A stretch of 64,000 nucleotides of DNA from Ancylostoma caninum (Eukaryota > Nematoda > Chromadorea > Rhabditida > Ancylostomatidae). The notes below the pieces were generated by a model. That model did no database searches. It was not told where the DNA came from and saw only the letters and a list, made by a program, of their open reading frames with translations. This document shows positions 45,108 to 55,833 of this stretch, piece by piece (the stretch's first letter is position 1; every line of letters begins with the position of its first letter). The DNA lies in contig JBAJFG010000368.1 of assembly GCA_037903475.1 (NCBI GenBank), forward strand, positions 682,001 to 746,000. The letters run 5' to 3'. The translations under genes and the position numbers were made by a program.

Positions 45108-45786
45108 TCAGACAATTTCGGGGGCAAATCCCGGAATTGTCTGAGTAATTTCGGGGGCAATTCCCGGTTCGGAACGAGCGGGGAGCAAGGGTCGAAGCGA
45201 GCGCTTGGGTGTGTTGTCCCAAGAAGTGGCCGCGTTCAGGCCGCTATGAAGTCGCAGATCGTCAGGCGTTACTGCCCCAAATCTAGTGCATACGGCAGCA
45301 TTGTCACCAATTCCCAACCAACTCGACGACGACTGCGCGACAACCCTGGCAGTTAGGTCACTGCTTGCGTACCTTCTCGGACGGGAGAGCCCCGGACTCG
45401 ACTTTTTCCTGAAGCAGTGGATCAATTCCAGCTTCAATGTTGTGGTTCTGTACGTCGGGGGTAGCATTGAGCGCACGTGGGGGAACGTCGGCCGGGGACA
45501 CGTATTGGGACGTTGGTGGGGGCACGTGGGGGGACGTCGTTGGGGGCACGTGGGGGTCGTCTGTGGGGGCACGTGGGGGGTCGTCTGTGGGGGCACGTGG
45601 GGGGTCGTCAGTGGAGGCACGTGGGGGGTCGTCAGTGGGGGCACGTGGGGGGTCGTCAGTGGGGGCACGTGGGGGGTCGTCGGCCATATGTGGGGGGTAG
45701 GTGCCCCGCGATTGGGTGTCCACCCCCAGGTACAACTGGGGGTGGACCCCTTTTCTACCTGCAGTAGACCCCCACGAATGTCTGAG
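45108..45786. mobile_element. GC-rich element with CTCAGACA ends and CACGTG array
   Basis: The left end is CTCAGACAATTTCGGGGGC and the right end reads CGTGGGGG...CATTCGTGG-type sequence closing in TGTCTGAG, so the termini are inverted. A palindrome CTCAGACAATT...AATTGTCTGAG fills 45,108-45,146. A GGGGGCACGTGGGG array with a period of about 25-30 bp runs from 45,465 to 45,690. The 151-235 codon frames over it are artefacts. Confidence 0.65.
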
Positions 45787-45826
45787 ATTCTCATTACTCC
45801 TAATACAAGGCACACTTTACTAACTA

Positions 45827-47023
45827 CCAGCCTGATCGTCCGGCTAACGCCGTCCTCAGATAAGATTAGTGCAGGTGGATGAACAGACTATCCACAGAGA
45901 AGCATTCTTTACCGCGGTGCATGGAACCATCATGGAACCATTGACCCACTATGAACAGCTCCTTTCCAACAATTTGTGGTGCCGCATTTCGGTGGAAGTA
46001 AATAGTAAAAATTGACCGAGTAAGTGCAAACTGGGATTGGACCTGAACACCGGTGCACCCTTATCTCACCGTTGGAACCTGCCTCCAAAAGTCCCTCCCG
46101 TTTTGGACGCCGGCGCACACTTGTCACGCCGTTGGACCCGACTCCAGGCGTTTTCCCACTTTCGGAAACCGGCGCACCCTTATCACGCCGTTGGACCCAA
46201 CTCTACGCGTTTCCCCACTTTTAGACGCCAACGCACCCTTATCACGCCGTTGGTCCCGACTCCAGGCGTTTCTCCACTTTTGGACGCCGGCGCACCCTTA
46301 TCACGCCATTGGACCCAACTCCACGCGTTTTCCCACTTTTAGACGCCGGCGCACCCTTATCACGCCGTTGGACCCAACTCCACGCGTTTCCCCACTTTTA
46401 GACGCCGGCGCACCCTCATCACGCCGTTGGACCCAACTCCACGCGTTTCTCCACTTTTGGACGCCGGCGCACCCTTATCACGCCGTTGGACCCAACTCCA
46501 CGCGTTTCCCCACTTTCGGACGCCAGTGCACCCTTGCCACACCTTTGGACCCGACTGCAGTTGTTTCCCCCTTTCGGACGCCGGCGCACCCTTATCACGC
46601 CTTTGGACCCGTCTCCAGGCGTTCCCCCTATTTTGGACGCCGATCAATCCGCTAGCCCACCTCTAACATACTCTATACTGCAATCCCCATCCTTGTCACT
46701 CCTCACCCGTCTGGTTCATCGTCCTCGTTATAAAGGCATACTACCCTTCTCCTTCCTTTTATACGGTCCTGTGATCATAAACTTATCTCATTCATTCCGA
46801 CCGTGGTGAAAACAACTGCCGGCCATTAACATGTCTGAACATGACAAAAGAAAAGTGGCCCGAAACACCCTTAAATCAAGGTAAAAATCAAAATTTACCA
46901 CGTTTTCGTACATAACTCGATGCGCTGAACACAATGGCGTAGGTATTTTCCGTTTTCGGTGGCTGGTTCTCGTGCACACACACACACACACACACATGAA
47001 CTGCCAATTAAGAAGAAGTATGA
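45827..47023 (-). mobile_element. Helitron-like element, family C (HB9)
   Basis: The 3' end (CCAGCCTGATCGTCCGGC on the plus strand, hairpin partly deleted) starts at 45,827 next to A. A 59-bp-type array lies at 46,045-46,650. The family C 5' region follows, with (AC)n at 46,976-46,996, and the 5' terminus TCATACTTCTTCTTAATTGG ends at 47,023 next to T (47,024). Confidence 0.85.
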
Positions 47024-47189
47024 TTCTTCTCGCATTGCTCATCCCCTGTTCAGTCAGTAATAAAGATATTATCCACTGAAACCCTACATTCTATATTCGG
47101 ACAAGATAAAGTCCAAGAGTATAAAGCGCAACCATCCCCCACATAAGTCGCCACAAGTTGACCTTAAAAGCAGTGTGTCACCTCAAGGA

Positions 47190-47430
47190 TCGCGTTAAGA
47201 GACCCTCACATCAGCCGAACATATGCGAGCCGCTGAGCGCAAAGGTACACTTTAAGTCTCAGAGTAACGTCGAAAACCCATAAGCTACGGGATTCTTTGG
47301 TTCTTGGTTCTTTTGGATTATTCCGAAAATCACGACCAAAGGACGAGAAGCATCATGCGCATCAAAAGCTTGCTGAGGGTACGGCAAGGCTTTTCAACGC
47401 TACAATGCTTATTCATTTGATAATAGCTAC
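47190..47430 (+). repeat. Dispersed repeat shared with 54,400-54,640
   Basis: Shared blocks in the same order are GCGAGCCGCTGAGC, GCAAAGGTACACT, GAAAACCCATAA and AAGCTTGCTGAGGGT. The 54.4-kb copy has a long hairpin in the middle where this copy is degenerate. Confidence 0.65.
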
Positions 47431-47554
47431 TGTTGAGAAAAGCATATTAATGCGTAATCCTAATTTATTAGCTCCGCTTTTTCTAGACTCTTAGCAAAAA
47501 GACTCGCCCGCAAAGGTATCAAATTTGGCCTCCAAAGTAAGGTTTGACCATTTC

Positions 47555-48092
47555 GGGCAAAATGAAGTTGGGGGCCACTTAATATAAATCGATAATATGG
47601 CCTGTCCTGCACGTTCAGACTTGTTAGCCGACACATCCAGAACGCTCTGACTTGTTAGCTCTCTCAACGTGCAGAGGTCGTATCCAAGAATATATCCGTT
47701 GGAAATAAGTTCCAGACGGATATGTAACCGCGTAATGGCGACTTTTCCAATCCTGCGATCCTAAAACGATTTATCTACTCTGAACTTTTTTTACTACGGT
47801 GAACCCACCGTTATCCCATTGTGGGCCGCCAACCAACGGTTGGTCCACCGTTATTCCCACCTATCCCAGTTCCCTATCTTTCCCTCCATTTGCCCACTAA
47901 TGGCCGACGTTTTGCCCACGTTTAGCTGTTGGTTACTGTTGAAACAATTACTGGGTTACTGTTGAAACACCAAAAAAGTATTTTGCTCAAATCTTCTTGG
48001 ATCGCAGGAAAACGTGGCCACGGCCCCAGTAGTCATCTGAAATGAAACAGGTCATATTATCAACTTATACCCCCTCCCAACTCCATTTTACT
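47555..48092. mobile_element. MITE family 2, interrupted copy
   Basis: The left end GGGCAAAATGAAGTTGGGGG and the right end (CCCTCCCAACTCCATTTTACT) are inverted, with CATATTATC/GATAATATG inside. Flanking CCATTTC and CCATTTT fit a 7-bp duplication with one change. The centre holds foreign sequence, including one end of the 20.3-kb-type element (CTCTGAACTTT at about 47,776). Confidence 0.65.
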
Positions 48093-48263
48093 CCATTTTT
48101 CCTTATTTCAAGCATGTCATTGGAATCAGTGCGTCGAGTAGGACCTGATTCTTTTGATATCCTCATAGCATCATGAGGTGACACATTGCCTTTAAATTGC
48201 CTAGTTGCCCTATTATGAGAACTCGTGAACACTCACCGCCTCTTCAAGGAAGCTAAGATGAAA

Positions 48264-48488
48264 GTGAGGGTGAGGAAGAATGAAGCTGTTGATTAATTAC
48301 ATATAAACGTGTTATCACGGTCCCGGCTGACAGCAGCACGTCTGGAGAATTCCGGCGGACAGCAGCATGTCGGGGGGTATGGGCAGCACGTTCTGCCATA
48401 GCAGAACGTCGATACACGCTCCCCCAATTCAAAAAGTGGGCGGGGTGGTGGGGGTTCGACCTGCTGTCCGACGGCACAATTGTCTGAG
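48264..48488 (+). mobile_element. Short element with GTGAG...CTGAG ends, second copy
   Basis: It starts GTGAGGGTGAGGAAG and ends ACAATTGTCTGAG; the interior is colinear with 43,353-43,591 in reverse. The flanks (GATGAAA on the left, TAGTCAGATC on the right) share nothing with those of the first copy. Downstream, a frame with KFVCPHEKKLFC (from about 48,508) could be an exon, but this is unproven. Confidence 0.6.
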
Positions 48489-48980
48489 TAGTCAGATCAG
48501 TTGCCGAAGGAAGTTTGTGTGTCCTCACGAGAAGAAGCTGTTTTGCAACAACGGTGCCCAACTTTGGCTTCACTACAGCTGTCTGTTATGGTGGAGGTTT
48601 CGCGAAGTGTTCATTAGGCTGTTTGTATCTGAGCGCTCATGTTTGTTCAAGATTAGTGCGTAGCTTTTGTCGGTTGAAGCGTGTTTTCCCACGACTACCG
48701 TAACCCTTGGGCATTTTGTCCCATATCTAGCGATAGATCTTATATCGAGGTCTTATGCGTGCTACACGTATGGTTGGACTCCAGGAAGCAAAAAACCTGG
48801 GTGAGCAAGATTTTGACTGGACCTTGCCTTTAAGGAGGATAAAACGACGGCAAACGTGGGATAAAACAAGAAATATGTATAAAATCGTTATTTACGATTT
48901 TGGAGGAGTGTGTGCAAGCGCGCGTGGCTTGCGTCAGGGCTGCGCGAGAGTTTCAAAATTCTTACCGAATTCATTCTGCA
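48489..48980. other. No gene recognised
   Basis: Apart from the possible Cys-rich frame at 48,508-48,585, I see no supported exon. Confidence 0.35.
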
Positions 48981-48984
48981 GACG

Positions 48985-49998
48985 GATTCGCTCGTCGCGT
49001 GGATGGGTTATGGCCGAGATCCACCTTTCGAGACGCCCGATCTTCTTCTTCTTCACAGCGTTTTTCCCGTCTCGTATCGGGGTCCGCTTTGCTGATCCGT
49101 TGACACCATGATGTCCTGTGGTCTGCCTGATCGGGATGGATCCTTGCCAGCTTGAGGTCGGCGTGCAGAGTGTCAAGCCATCGTTGTTTAGGTCTTCCTT
49201 TTAGTAGCTTTCCTGGCACGTCTGCATCGAAACCAATCCTGCAGATTTGTCGCCATCGGCACGGAGAACGTGACCAAATCATCGCAGTTGCGCCTAACTG
49301 AGCATGTCAGCAAATCGTTGCCGTATGTCCTGGTTGCATATGCGATCTAGTTGCGCAATGTCACCATCCACCGCATCACCCTCATCTCCATGACACTGTT
49401 TCGGCGTTTCATTTCCTTGGTGAAAGGCCAGCATTCAGCACCAGAGAGGGCGACCGGGCGCACCACTGTTCTGTAGATCTTCGAGTTGAGGCGGTCTGGA
49501 ATGTCCTTGTCGCACACCATACCAGTCAGTGAGCGCCATTTCAGCCACGCAGCGCTGACGCATGCGATGATCTCATTAGCGAGACTAACGTCTGATGAAA
49601 CCATTGAGCCGAGGTATTTGAACGTAGTGGCTAGCGGAAGATTCGTGTCATTAACATTGATACTGCCGAACTCATATTCATCAGTTGTTAAATACACGGT
49701 CTTCTTAATGTTAAGACCAAACCGTGCCAGCCAGTCACTCCATGGTTGCGTCTGCCGTTCAATTTCACCCTTGTCTCCAGGTGCTCACATTACGTCGTCG
49801 GCATAGAGCAGCGTCCAAGGCACTGGTCTCTGGAGATCCTTTGTAAACAATTTACCCATGACAACAATGAGAAGGAGCGGAGAGAGTGCTGAACCTTGGT
49901 GTACGCCAGCGGCGATGGGGAACTCTGTCGATGTGCTGGCAGCCGGCTGTTCTTTACTTCTGTGATAGGCGTAAAGCATCTGTACAAGGGGTGTGCGG
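48985..49998 (-). pseudogene. Non-LTR retrotransposon (LINE), 3' part of reverse transcriptase
   Basis: Minus-strand frames give, in order, GVHQGSALSPLLLIVVM, the catalytic box TLLYADDVM, FKYLGSMVSSDVSLANEI, IYRTVVRPVALSGAECWP and GRPKQRWLDTLHADLKLA. These are the RT palm, thumb and C-terminal region of an RTE- or Jockey-like LINE common in nematodes (assignment from memory). At least three frameshifts separate the segments. The 5' part (endonuclease and RT fingers) is missing: the copy starts at 49,998 against the repeat at 49,992. Confidence 0.88.
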
Positions 49999-51151
49999 AA
50001 GTAAAATTTGAAATCCCGTAAAACGTAAAACGGAAGGCCAAAAGTGGGCGGAAAACGGAAAGCGTAAAACTACGTAAGACGGAAAACTATGCCTAAGCAT
50101 AGGTTTGTGACCAAAAGTCCTCTTTAACATTGAATTTTCTAGGTACCTTCTTGATGAGCATGAGTGGTGACTCTTTCAAGTAATTACATAACTTCAAGTC
50201 CACTGATGGTACGTACTTCTAACGCATAGAATATAGGCAGATCGAGGAGTATTTATCCTTCACCTAGTCATTGAGATTATCCGAGTTATATAATCAATAA
50301 TCATCTTTTTTACCGAATGTTTAAGTAGACGAGAATCTGTAAAATGTGAAAAGTGCGCTTCTTTGCTTCACTTTGGAGCAGAACTCTGCATAAATTCGGA
50401 CAAAAGGTAACTATGGTGGTTAGTACGTTTGGAATCTGAGAAGGATCACGTTGTTCACAGAGGATTCCGTTGGAGCAAGTTAGCGAAGGGGGAAGGAGGA
50501 AAAGAAGAGCGTAAAGGGAAAGTGAAACACAAGCAGCTCAAACAGTGCGCAAAACACCGCAAAACATCGCAAACATCGCCAACGGCGCCAGTGTGGAGCT
50601 GAGGATCATCGTCTGATTAAAACATTGACAATTACGATGTAGCCGTATGCATTTGTCAGGTTGAAAGAAGGCCTACATTATGCGTTGCTTCGCAAGAATG
50701 CTTGATGCTCGTACCATGGCACGTCACAGTTTTATGGAAATTTTATATCAGTTCACCCCAGATTTCTGTTGAGCCTTTTTTTTGTTGAGAACTTTGAGGA
50801 GAGCAGGGCACTTGTATGGCAGATTTCGAAGAACGACGAAGACCACCAAAATTGCGATGGGAATTTAAACTGCAGCTGAGACAATAAAACTCAAACAAAA
50901 TAGTTCGGATTTCGTTAATGGGGTTGAACGTCAATTTTGGTTTTGTTGTGAACTCATGTACACTACGCATCGAAACACGTGAATCCTCTTCAGGATAGGG
51001 AAATGCAAAACAACGATCCCTGTCCCTCCACAATTTTCCGGGATTTGCCGTTTTCCGGGTCAAAAACCCGTAAAACGTAAAATGTAAAACGGAAGGCCAG
51101 AAATGGGCGGAAAACGGAAAGCGTAAAACGGAAAACGGAAAATTCCGCACG
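49992..51151. repeat. Segment bounded by about 70-bp direct repeats
   Basis: A block CCCGTAAAACGTAAAACGG, GGGCGGAAAACGGAAAGCG occurs at about 50,012-50,090 and again in the same orientation at about 51,066-51,135. The outermost bases are weakly inverted (GTGTGCGGAA left, TTCCGCACGC right). Between them lies about 950 bp without a supported gene; a 135-codon minus frame at 50,743-51,150 runs through the repeat. Confidence 0.6.
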
Positions 51152-51368
51152 CAACTGTTCCACGTGCAATATGTAGAGCAGATCGGGTTTTTTTTCTGCA
51201 GGAATATTTCTTCAATATGCTTTTGAAATCCTTATGTACGCCATAAACACAACTTAGTTTTTTTAACTCTTACAATCAGTTTTATTTTGTAGGTACTTGT
51301 TATAAGCCTCACAGCTCCTTAAGTTTTTCAGTTGTGAATCCACGTTTTTCACCATGGAATGTGTACAG

Positions 51369-51374
51369 TTTATT
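51369..51374 (-). terminator. Polyadenylation signal AATAAA of the RMD gene
   Basis: A minus-strand AATAAA lies about 75 bp past the TAA stop of the RMD-family gene, a normal position for a nematode 3' UTR. Confidence 0.6.
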
Positions 51375-51448
51375 TTTTTCTGCAGGCTTCATTCTCTTTT
51401 GTAGCACATTTCAGTAATACTGTTATGAGATTCATTTCAGAATAAGCC

Positions 51449-52458
51449 TTAAACGCACTGCCGAAGCAGCTGCGCACATTCGGCCTGCACGTGGAGATTG
51501 CAACCTTCAACCTTCATGCTCAATGCTTCGTTCAAGTAATACCTCGCCATGCTCTGAAACTTTGACGTCATACAAAGCCTTGATGTAGCGCTTCCTGTTT
51601 CGTGTCAGAACGTACCCTGTCGCCTTGGGAAAGCCAGCAGAGGGCTAGGTACTGCAGAGTAGGCAGGTGCCTTGGCTCGATGGAATACGCCTTCATCAAG
51701 GTGGCTTGTGCCTGTCCGACCGAGACTTTTGGCTCTTTCCCCGTCAAATGGAAGATATGATTGACTGCCTAAAAATGACTGCTTCTTTGAAAGGCTTCAA
51801 ATTCTGTCGAATGCGAGCCTGGCACCTCTTTTTCAAGGGAGCTCAAACCACAGAAGTAAAGCATCCATCTGCCTTTCATGAACAGCAGAACGTGGTCGTC
51901 CGGGTTTATTTGCAGTCCTTTGAGGGTGTAATCCTAAATGAAAACATTATGCAGCAACCCGAAGAGCATGGGCTAGGACTCACAATCGATTTCTTGCATT
52001 CCTCAATTTTTTCTGTCTCCCAAAGGAAGTCGCTGTAGTAGGCGGTAGCAACAGCCGCCCACTTGAGGGTGTTGAGGTTGTTTTCATCATAGATCGCACC
52101 TTCTATTGCGTAAGTTCTTCCTAAAGAGGAGCTATTTTTCGAGACATCACTGGTTCAGCCCTGGGTAACTCTGTTCGGAAAGTTAAAAGTACACCTTCAA
52201 GTATCAGTTCTCTCCTTTTTTGTTGATTCTTATCAAGATCTGCCATCTCTAGAGTAGCTCGTGCCAGCCGCCACAAGAGCTCAGGAGACTTGTTTCCCGC
52301 CACATAGTGCTGAAATGGCCTTGTGCAGTGGTAGCGCATGCGTGATAACATTACTCAACTTCAGAATACTAAGAAAAAACCTGCAGGAGCTTGTTGTAGC
52401 CTTCTTCAATGTAATTCGTTCCAAATAGATCTTGAACTTCGTGAATACTTGTGCACAT
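51449..52458 (-). CDS. RMD-family protein (regulator of microtubule dynamics), six exons
   Basis: Minus-strand exons are 52,381-52,458, 52,195-52,309, 51,984-52,120, 51,826-51,933, 51,616-51,768 and 51,449-51,553. They total 696 bp, or 231 residues plus TAA. All five introns (71, 74, 50, 57 and 62 bp) begin GT, end AG and keep phase. The family signature is KSPELLWRLARATLEMAD, followed by RRELILEG, then repeats of TPR-like helices (NTLKWAAVATAYYSDF, GLQINPDDHVLLFMKGRW, GLSSLEKE, ATLMKAYSIEPRHLPTLQYL, ARYYLNEALSM) and a terminal AQLLRQC. RMD proteins are cytosolic and bind microtubules; the C. elegans member acts in chromosome segregation (known from the family). No frame or splice damage is visible, so it is probably functional. 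It could be one of several paralogues. There is no membrane anchor. Confidence 0.88.
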
Positions 52459-52467
52459 AGAGTGACA

Positions 52468-52473
52468 CTGAAA
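52468..52473 (-). promoter_or_regulatory. Possible trans-splice acceptor of the RMD gene
   Basis: TTTCAG on the minus strand lies 9 bp before the ATG at 52,458. In nematodes such an acceptor with a very short leader usually marks spliced-leader addition. It could instead be a cis acceptor for an upstream exon I have not seen. Confidence 0.45.
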
Positions 52474-52479
52474 TGCGTC

Positions 52480-53440
52480 GCTCAAATTAAGAAAGAAACT
52501 TTTTTCTGAGTATTACGCACTCGCTCTTGAAACGCTCTTCTCCACTTGATTGCCACTAGCTTTCCACGCTTCTAACCTGTTGCCGCAGCCAAGTCACCAC
52601 CAAGATGGCAGAGCCATGCCGCTAGTATGGGAGCATATATGGATATCTTGTACTGCATCTTGCTTGAGAAACAAAACTCAGAATCTCGTCACTCAAAATC
52701 AGACATTTCATACTTGACGACCTAATAGTAGATGTGTGCGTCGCTATGGCGTGAACTGGCTTGCATTCACTTGTGGAAAGTTTTCAATGGATAGTTGTCA
52801 ACGCAGCAAGTGCAACATGAATGAGAACCGAAGACCCCACGCACCTCTGACGCAGTCCTGGTGGCTGAGACTCACCCGTTTGGGTCGTTGCGGCTATTTA
52901 CGGCGTATGCGCAATATTCCCATCCACGATGTATATACAGGGTGGCCGAAAATTATCCGTGCACTAAAATTTTAATGCACTAACTAGGTCATCAACTGCA
53001 GAGAGCTCAAATTTCTGTAAAATTTTACTGATAACCTAGAGTATCTCAGAAACTCGTGAGACTTCGAAATATCCTTCACTGGCAGAAATGCTGGCTTTCA
53101 ATGTCTTCACAGGTACAGCACATGATTCTCACAGGTGCTCTTCACTCTTTTCGTCTCATGCCTTTTTTATGGCTCCTTACAAGAAATACGAATCTCTAAG
53201 AAGAAGATAGAGCAGGCTCTCCTCTTCAACAGTGGCTACAGGGAAAAATCCGTTAGGTTTAAATTTGGGCTGTACAGGAGCCATTTTCCATGCCTCGCGA
53301 ACTAGGGCAAACGCCCACTACTCCAATCTCCAACAATTTTCGCCTTTCCGCAAGCGCGGAACCCTGTTGCAGGCCATGTCTGCTATTTTCGGAGAGTGCA
53401 GATCTCTGCGATTTAGAAATGTCTAATAAAATCATCTCCG
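52480..53440. other. Intergenic; one transposon-like terminus
   Basis: ACAGGGTGGCCGAAAATTAT at about 52,937 resembles the end of a DNA transposon family, but I found no partner terminus. Otherwise no gene is recognised. Confidence 0.4.
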
Positions 53441-53442
53441 CC

Positions 53443-54062
53443 GAAAGCATCAGCGTTCCCAAGATTTAACTAGTTAGGCGTGGTATCCGGGTATCTGCGG
53501 GGTGAGATGTGGCGCGATCCGGATCAGCTGATTTCTGCCGCAGTCACTCAGTTTTCCTAAGAGAACGTTTGCCTTCCATGCTCATTTCCAGAAGTTTACA
53601 TTTTGATGATCTGATTCCCTCATCTACGCTCTTTCAATTGTTGTTAGACCGTAAGATCGCTTCTTTTTCCCAGAACTTTCAATTCAAATTCAATTCAATT
53701 ATGATATAAATTTCTATTCGTTAGCTCTTTACACTTAATCACAAGGCATGTCTCTGTGGTGAACATTCTATTTCCCTTTTGTTTGTGCTTTTTCTCCTCC
53801 AGGAAAGCTGGAAAATTAGTCAATTATCCAGTTGCGCCAAGAAATTCGTTGACAATAAAGGCTGCGTCATTGACTTCCTTGATCTACTTCACCAGGTAAC
53901 TCGGCCGAATTGCTATAATGCAGCAATTTGGTAGCTTCCGAAAACCATTTTAACATGAGTTCTGACAAAATTGACGACATTATTCATGCTCCACATAGTC
54001 AGAAACCCAAGATTGCTCTAAAACCTGAGCGACAAAAAAGTTTTTCGTAGGTGCTGCCTTTA
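53443..54062. mobile_element. Second copy of the TTAA element, without the Helitrons
   Basis: 53,443-53,745 matches 38,793-39,094 and 53,746-54,062 matches 41,953-42,261, directly joined. The right end CGTAGGTGCTGCCTTTAA keeps the terminal repeat and TTAA; the left terminus is lost. It provides the empty site for the insertion of the 39,096-41,936 Helitron pair. Confidence 0.88.
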
Positions 54063-54074
54063 ATGGGAAAACCT

Positions 54075-54135
54075 TCGGAAATAGATGCGTGCGTCTGATG
54101 CGCGACTGACGCACGCAGCTAGCATAAATTGCTCT
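54075..54135 (+). mobile_element. MITE family 1, terminal fragment
   Basis: GATGCGTGCGTCTGATGCGC to CTAGCATAAATTGC matches the right 60 bp of 34,566-34,803. It starts within 20 bp of the TTAA element end. Confidence 0.7.
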
Positions 54136-54399
54136 AAAGACGATCGAGTGGTAGAGAATGAATGTGGAGCGAGAATATAAAACGAGAATGAAGAAATCGC
54201 TCCAGTCTCCGCTTGCACAAATTCTTCCCTTTCTTTCTCACAGTATCGAGTGAGGTGTGTGTTTTTGGAGGATGGTAGGGGTAGATGTTTAGCTTCTCTC
54301 ACACAATTTTTTATGGGTCTGCGAACAATACTGTCCTTTGTTGCTATTTTGTTCAAGGAGCCTACGGATTTTTGTCGATCCCGCTCAAAGGCAATGTCT

Positions 54400-54640
54400 C
54401 AGACTCAGCAAACGTATTCGAGATTCCCACGTCAGTCGAACAAGTGCGAGCCGCTGAGCACAAAGATGTACTCCAAGTTTTGCGGAAGCGTTGAAAACCC
54501 CATAATTCACGGGTTTCTTTGGCCGAGAATTTTGAAATTCTCGGCCAAAAGAACCCGTAACTTATGGGGTGGACGAGAGGATTCATTCCGCAACAGAAGC
54601 TTGCTGAGGGTGCGGCATGGTTCTTTAGCACGAGGATTAA
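54400..54640 (+). repeat. Dispersed repeat with a 74-bp hairpin
   Basis: This copy is colinear with 47,190-47,430. Its centre (54,497-54,570) is an inverted repeat with 37-bp arms (ACCCCATAA...GGCCGAGAATTT and complement) with about five mismatches and almost no loop. Confidence 0.75.
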
Positions 54641-54947
54641 TACGTATCTTTTGCTATCCGACTGGATCTCCGAGCGGATCGGACTCCGGACGCATTATAA
54701 ATGTAGCTAATCGGTCAGACGAGATGCGTGTGTGCGATCGCGCGCGAACGCGACGCGGATGTCCGTCGCGCGACCGCGGGACCACTGGACGCAGGCGCAC
54801 AAAGCGCATGCGTTCCACGCGTATTTTTGCTTGCCGTGCGCTATCGAAGAGCCACAGCGTGCTATAATGTGAACGTGCAAGGACACGTCTAACACGAAGT
54901 GACGCGCGAGAGGACGAACAAAGCACGTCTTGTGAAGAACTCACCAG
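54641..54947. other. No gene recognised
   Basis: CpG-rich sequence around 54,720-54,860 (GCGATCGCGCGCGAACGCGA). The AATACGTATCTTTTGCTATCCG at 54,640 is partly repeated in the palindrome at 60,280-60,365. Confidence 0.4.
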
Positions 54948-55102
54948 GTGAGGGGTGGAACAGCAGCACGTGAGGGGATGAACACATGATGTGAGGGGTG
55001 GATCAGCAGCACATGGGGACGAACACAGCACGTTAGGGGTGGAAAAGGTGTGACTGGGGTGGAACCCCGTTTGTGTTGGGGTTAACCCCACGACTGCCTG
55101 AG
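54948..55102 (+). repeat. GTGAG...CTGAG element with CACGTGAGGGG repeats
   Basis: It starts GTGAGGGGTGGAACAGCAG and ends CACGACTGCCTGAG, with GGGGTGGAACCCC/GGGGTTAACCCC stems near the end. It is related to the 42,912 and 45,786 termini and abuts a reversed MITE family 1 copy. Confidence 0.6.
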
Positions 55103-55325
55103 AATTTATACCAGCTGAGTGCGTCACACGCACGCATCCATTCGCGAGCAATTTTCCATGAAGGCCGGTCAGCGCGGCATGCGCATCCTCAACGAAAGGA
55201 CGTGCAACCGCTCCGAGGCCGTAAACGCGTGCGTCCAAGCTGCATCAGCGATGCGACTGGCCCTATCCTTCATCATATGGATGCACGCACGTCAAACGCA
55301 CGCATCTGTTATACATTTTTTGGTT
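55103..55325 (-). mobile_element. MITE family 1, reversed near-full copy
   Basis: It runs from AATTTATACCAGCTGAGTGC through TCTTCATGG-type and AAACGCGTGCGTCC blocks to CGCACGCATCTG, colinear with the reverse complement of 34,566-34,803. Confidence 0.75.
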
Positions 55326-55489
55326 TTAGGGCATTCTTTCGTACATGCCGAATCGGTGTGATTGCTGCGGTATGCTCTGTCACCATGATGAGACGACACA
55401 AGCAATGGAACGAGACAGTCAATAAGTAGCTTTTCCAATATTGTTATTATTTCCAACACCAGCTCATGTTAAGCTATTAACAGGAAAAT

Positions 55490-55665
55490 CCTCACACAAT
55501 TTTTTGGAAGGACCGCAGCAGGAAACCGGAAGAACCGATGGGTGACCATCGGGCCTTCCGGTTTCCTGCTGCTTTTCTTCCGAATAGTTGCTGCAGTCCT
55601 TCCGAATAACTGCTGTGGTTCTTCCGGTTTCCTGCTGGTCTTTCCTAGTAGCTATGGGGATGTGC
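55490..55665. repeat. Inverted GGAAGGACCGCAGCAGGAAAC repeats
   Basis: The word and its complement alternate, giving stems such as CCGGAAGAACC...GGGCCTTCCGG. The same words recur at 56,090-56,285. A diverged family (GGAACTTCCGCGGAGCTT) occupies 56,340-56,510, with a small patch at 59,878-59,940. Confidence 0.7.
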
Positions 55666-55833
55666 GCGCCAATTCCGTAAGGGTGCGTTGCGTAACCTGT
55701 CCACTCCCGTGGGACCACCACGCGGCGGTACCCACAAACAAAAATGACAACTTCGCTGAGGATTAGTGGCTTTACGGTCCCATACACTCATGAAGCCAAT
55801 TTCCCATCTGTAGTTCGAAACCACTGAATTTTT

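Noticed and set aside
49992..51151. LTR retrotransposon, suggested by direct repeats about 1 kb apart
   Set aside because: The repeats do not start TG or end CA, there is no primer-binding site or gag/pol frame, and the outer bases look inverted rather than direct.
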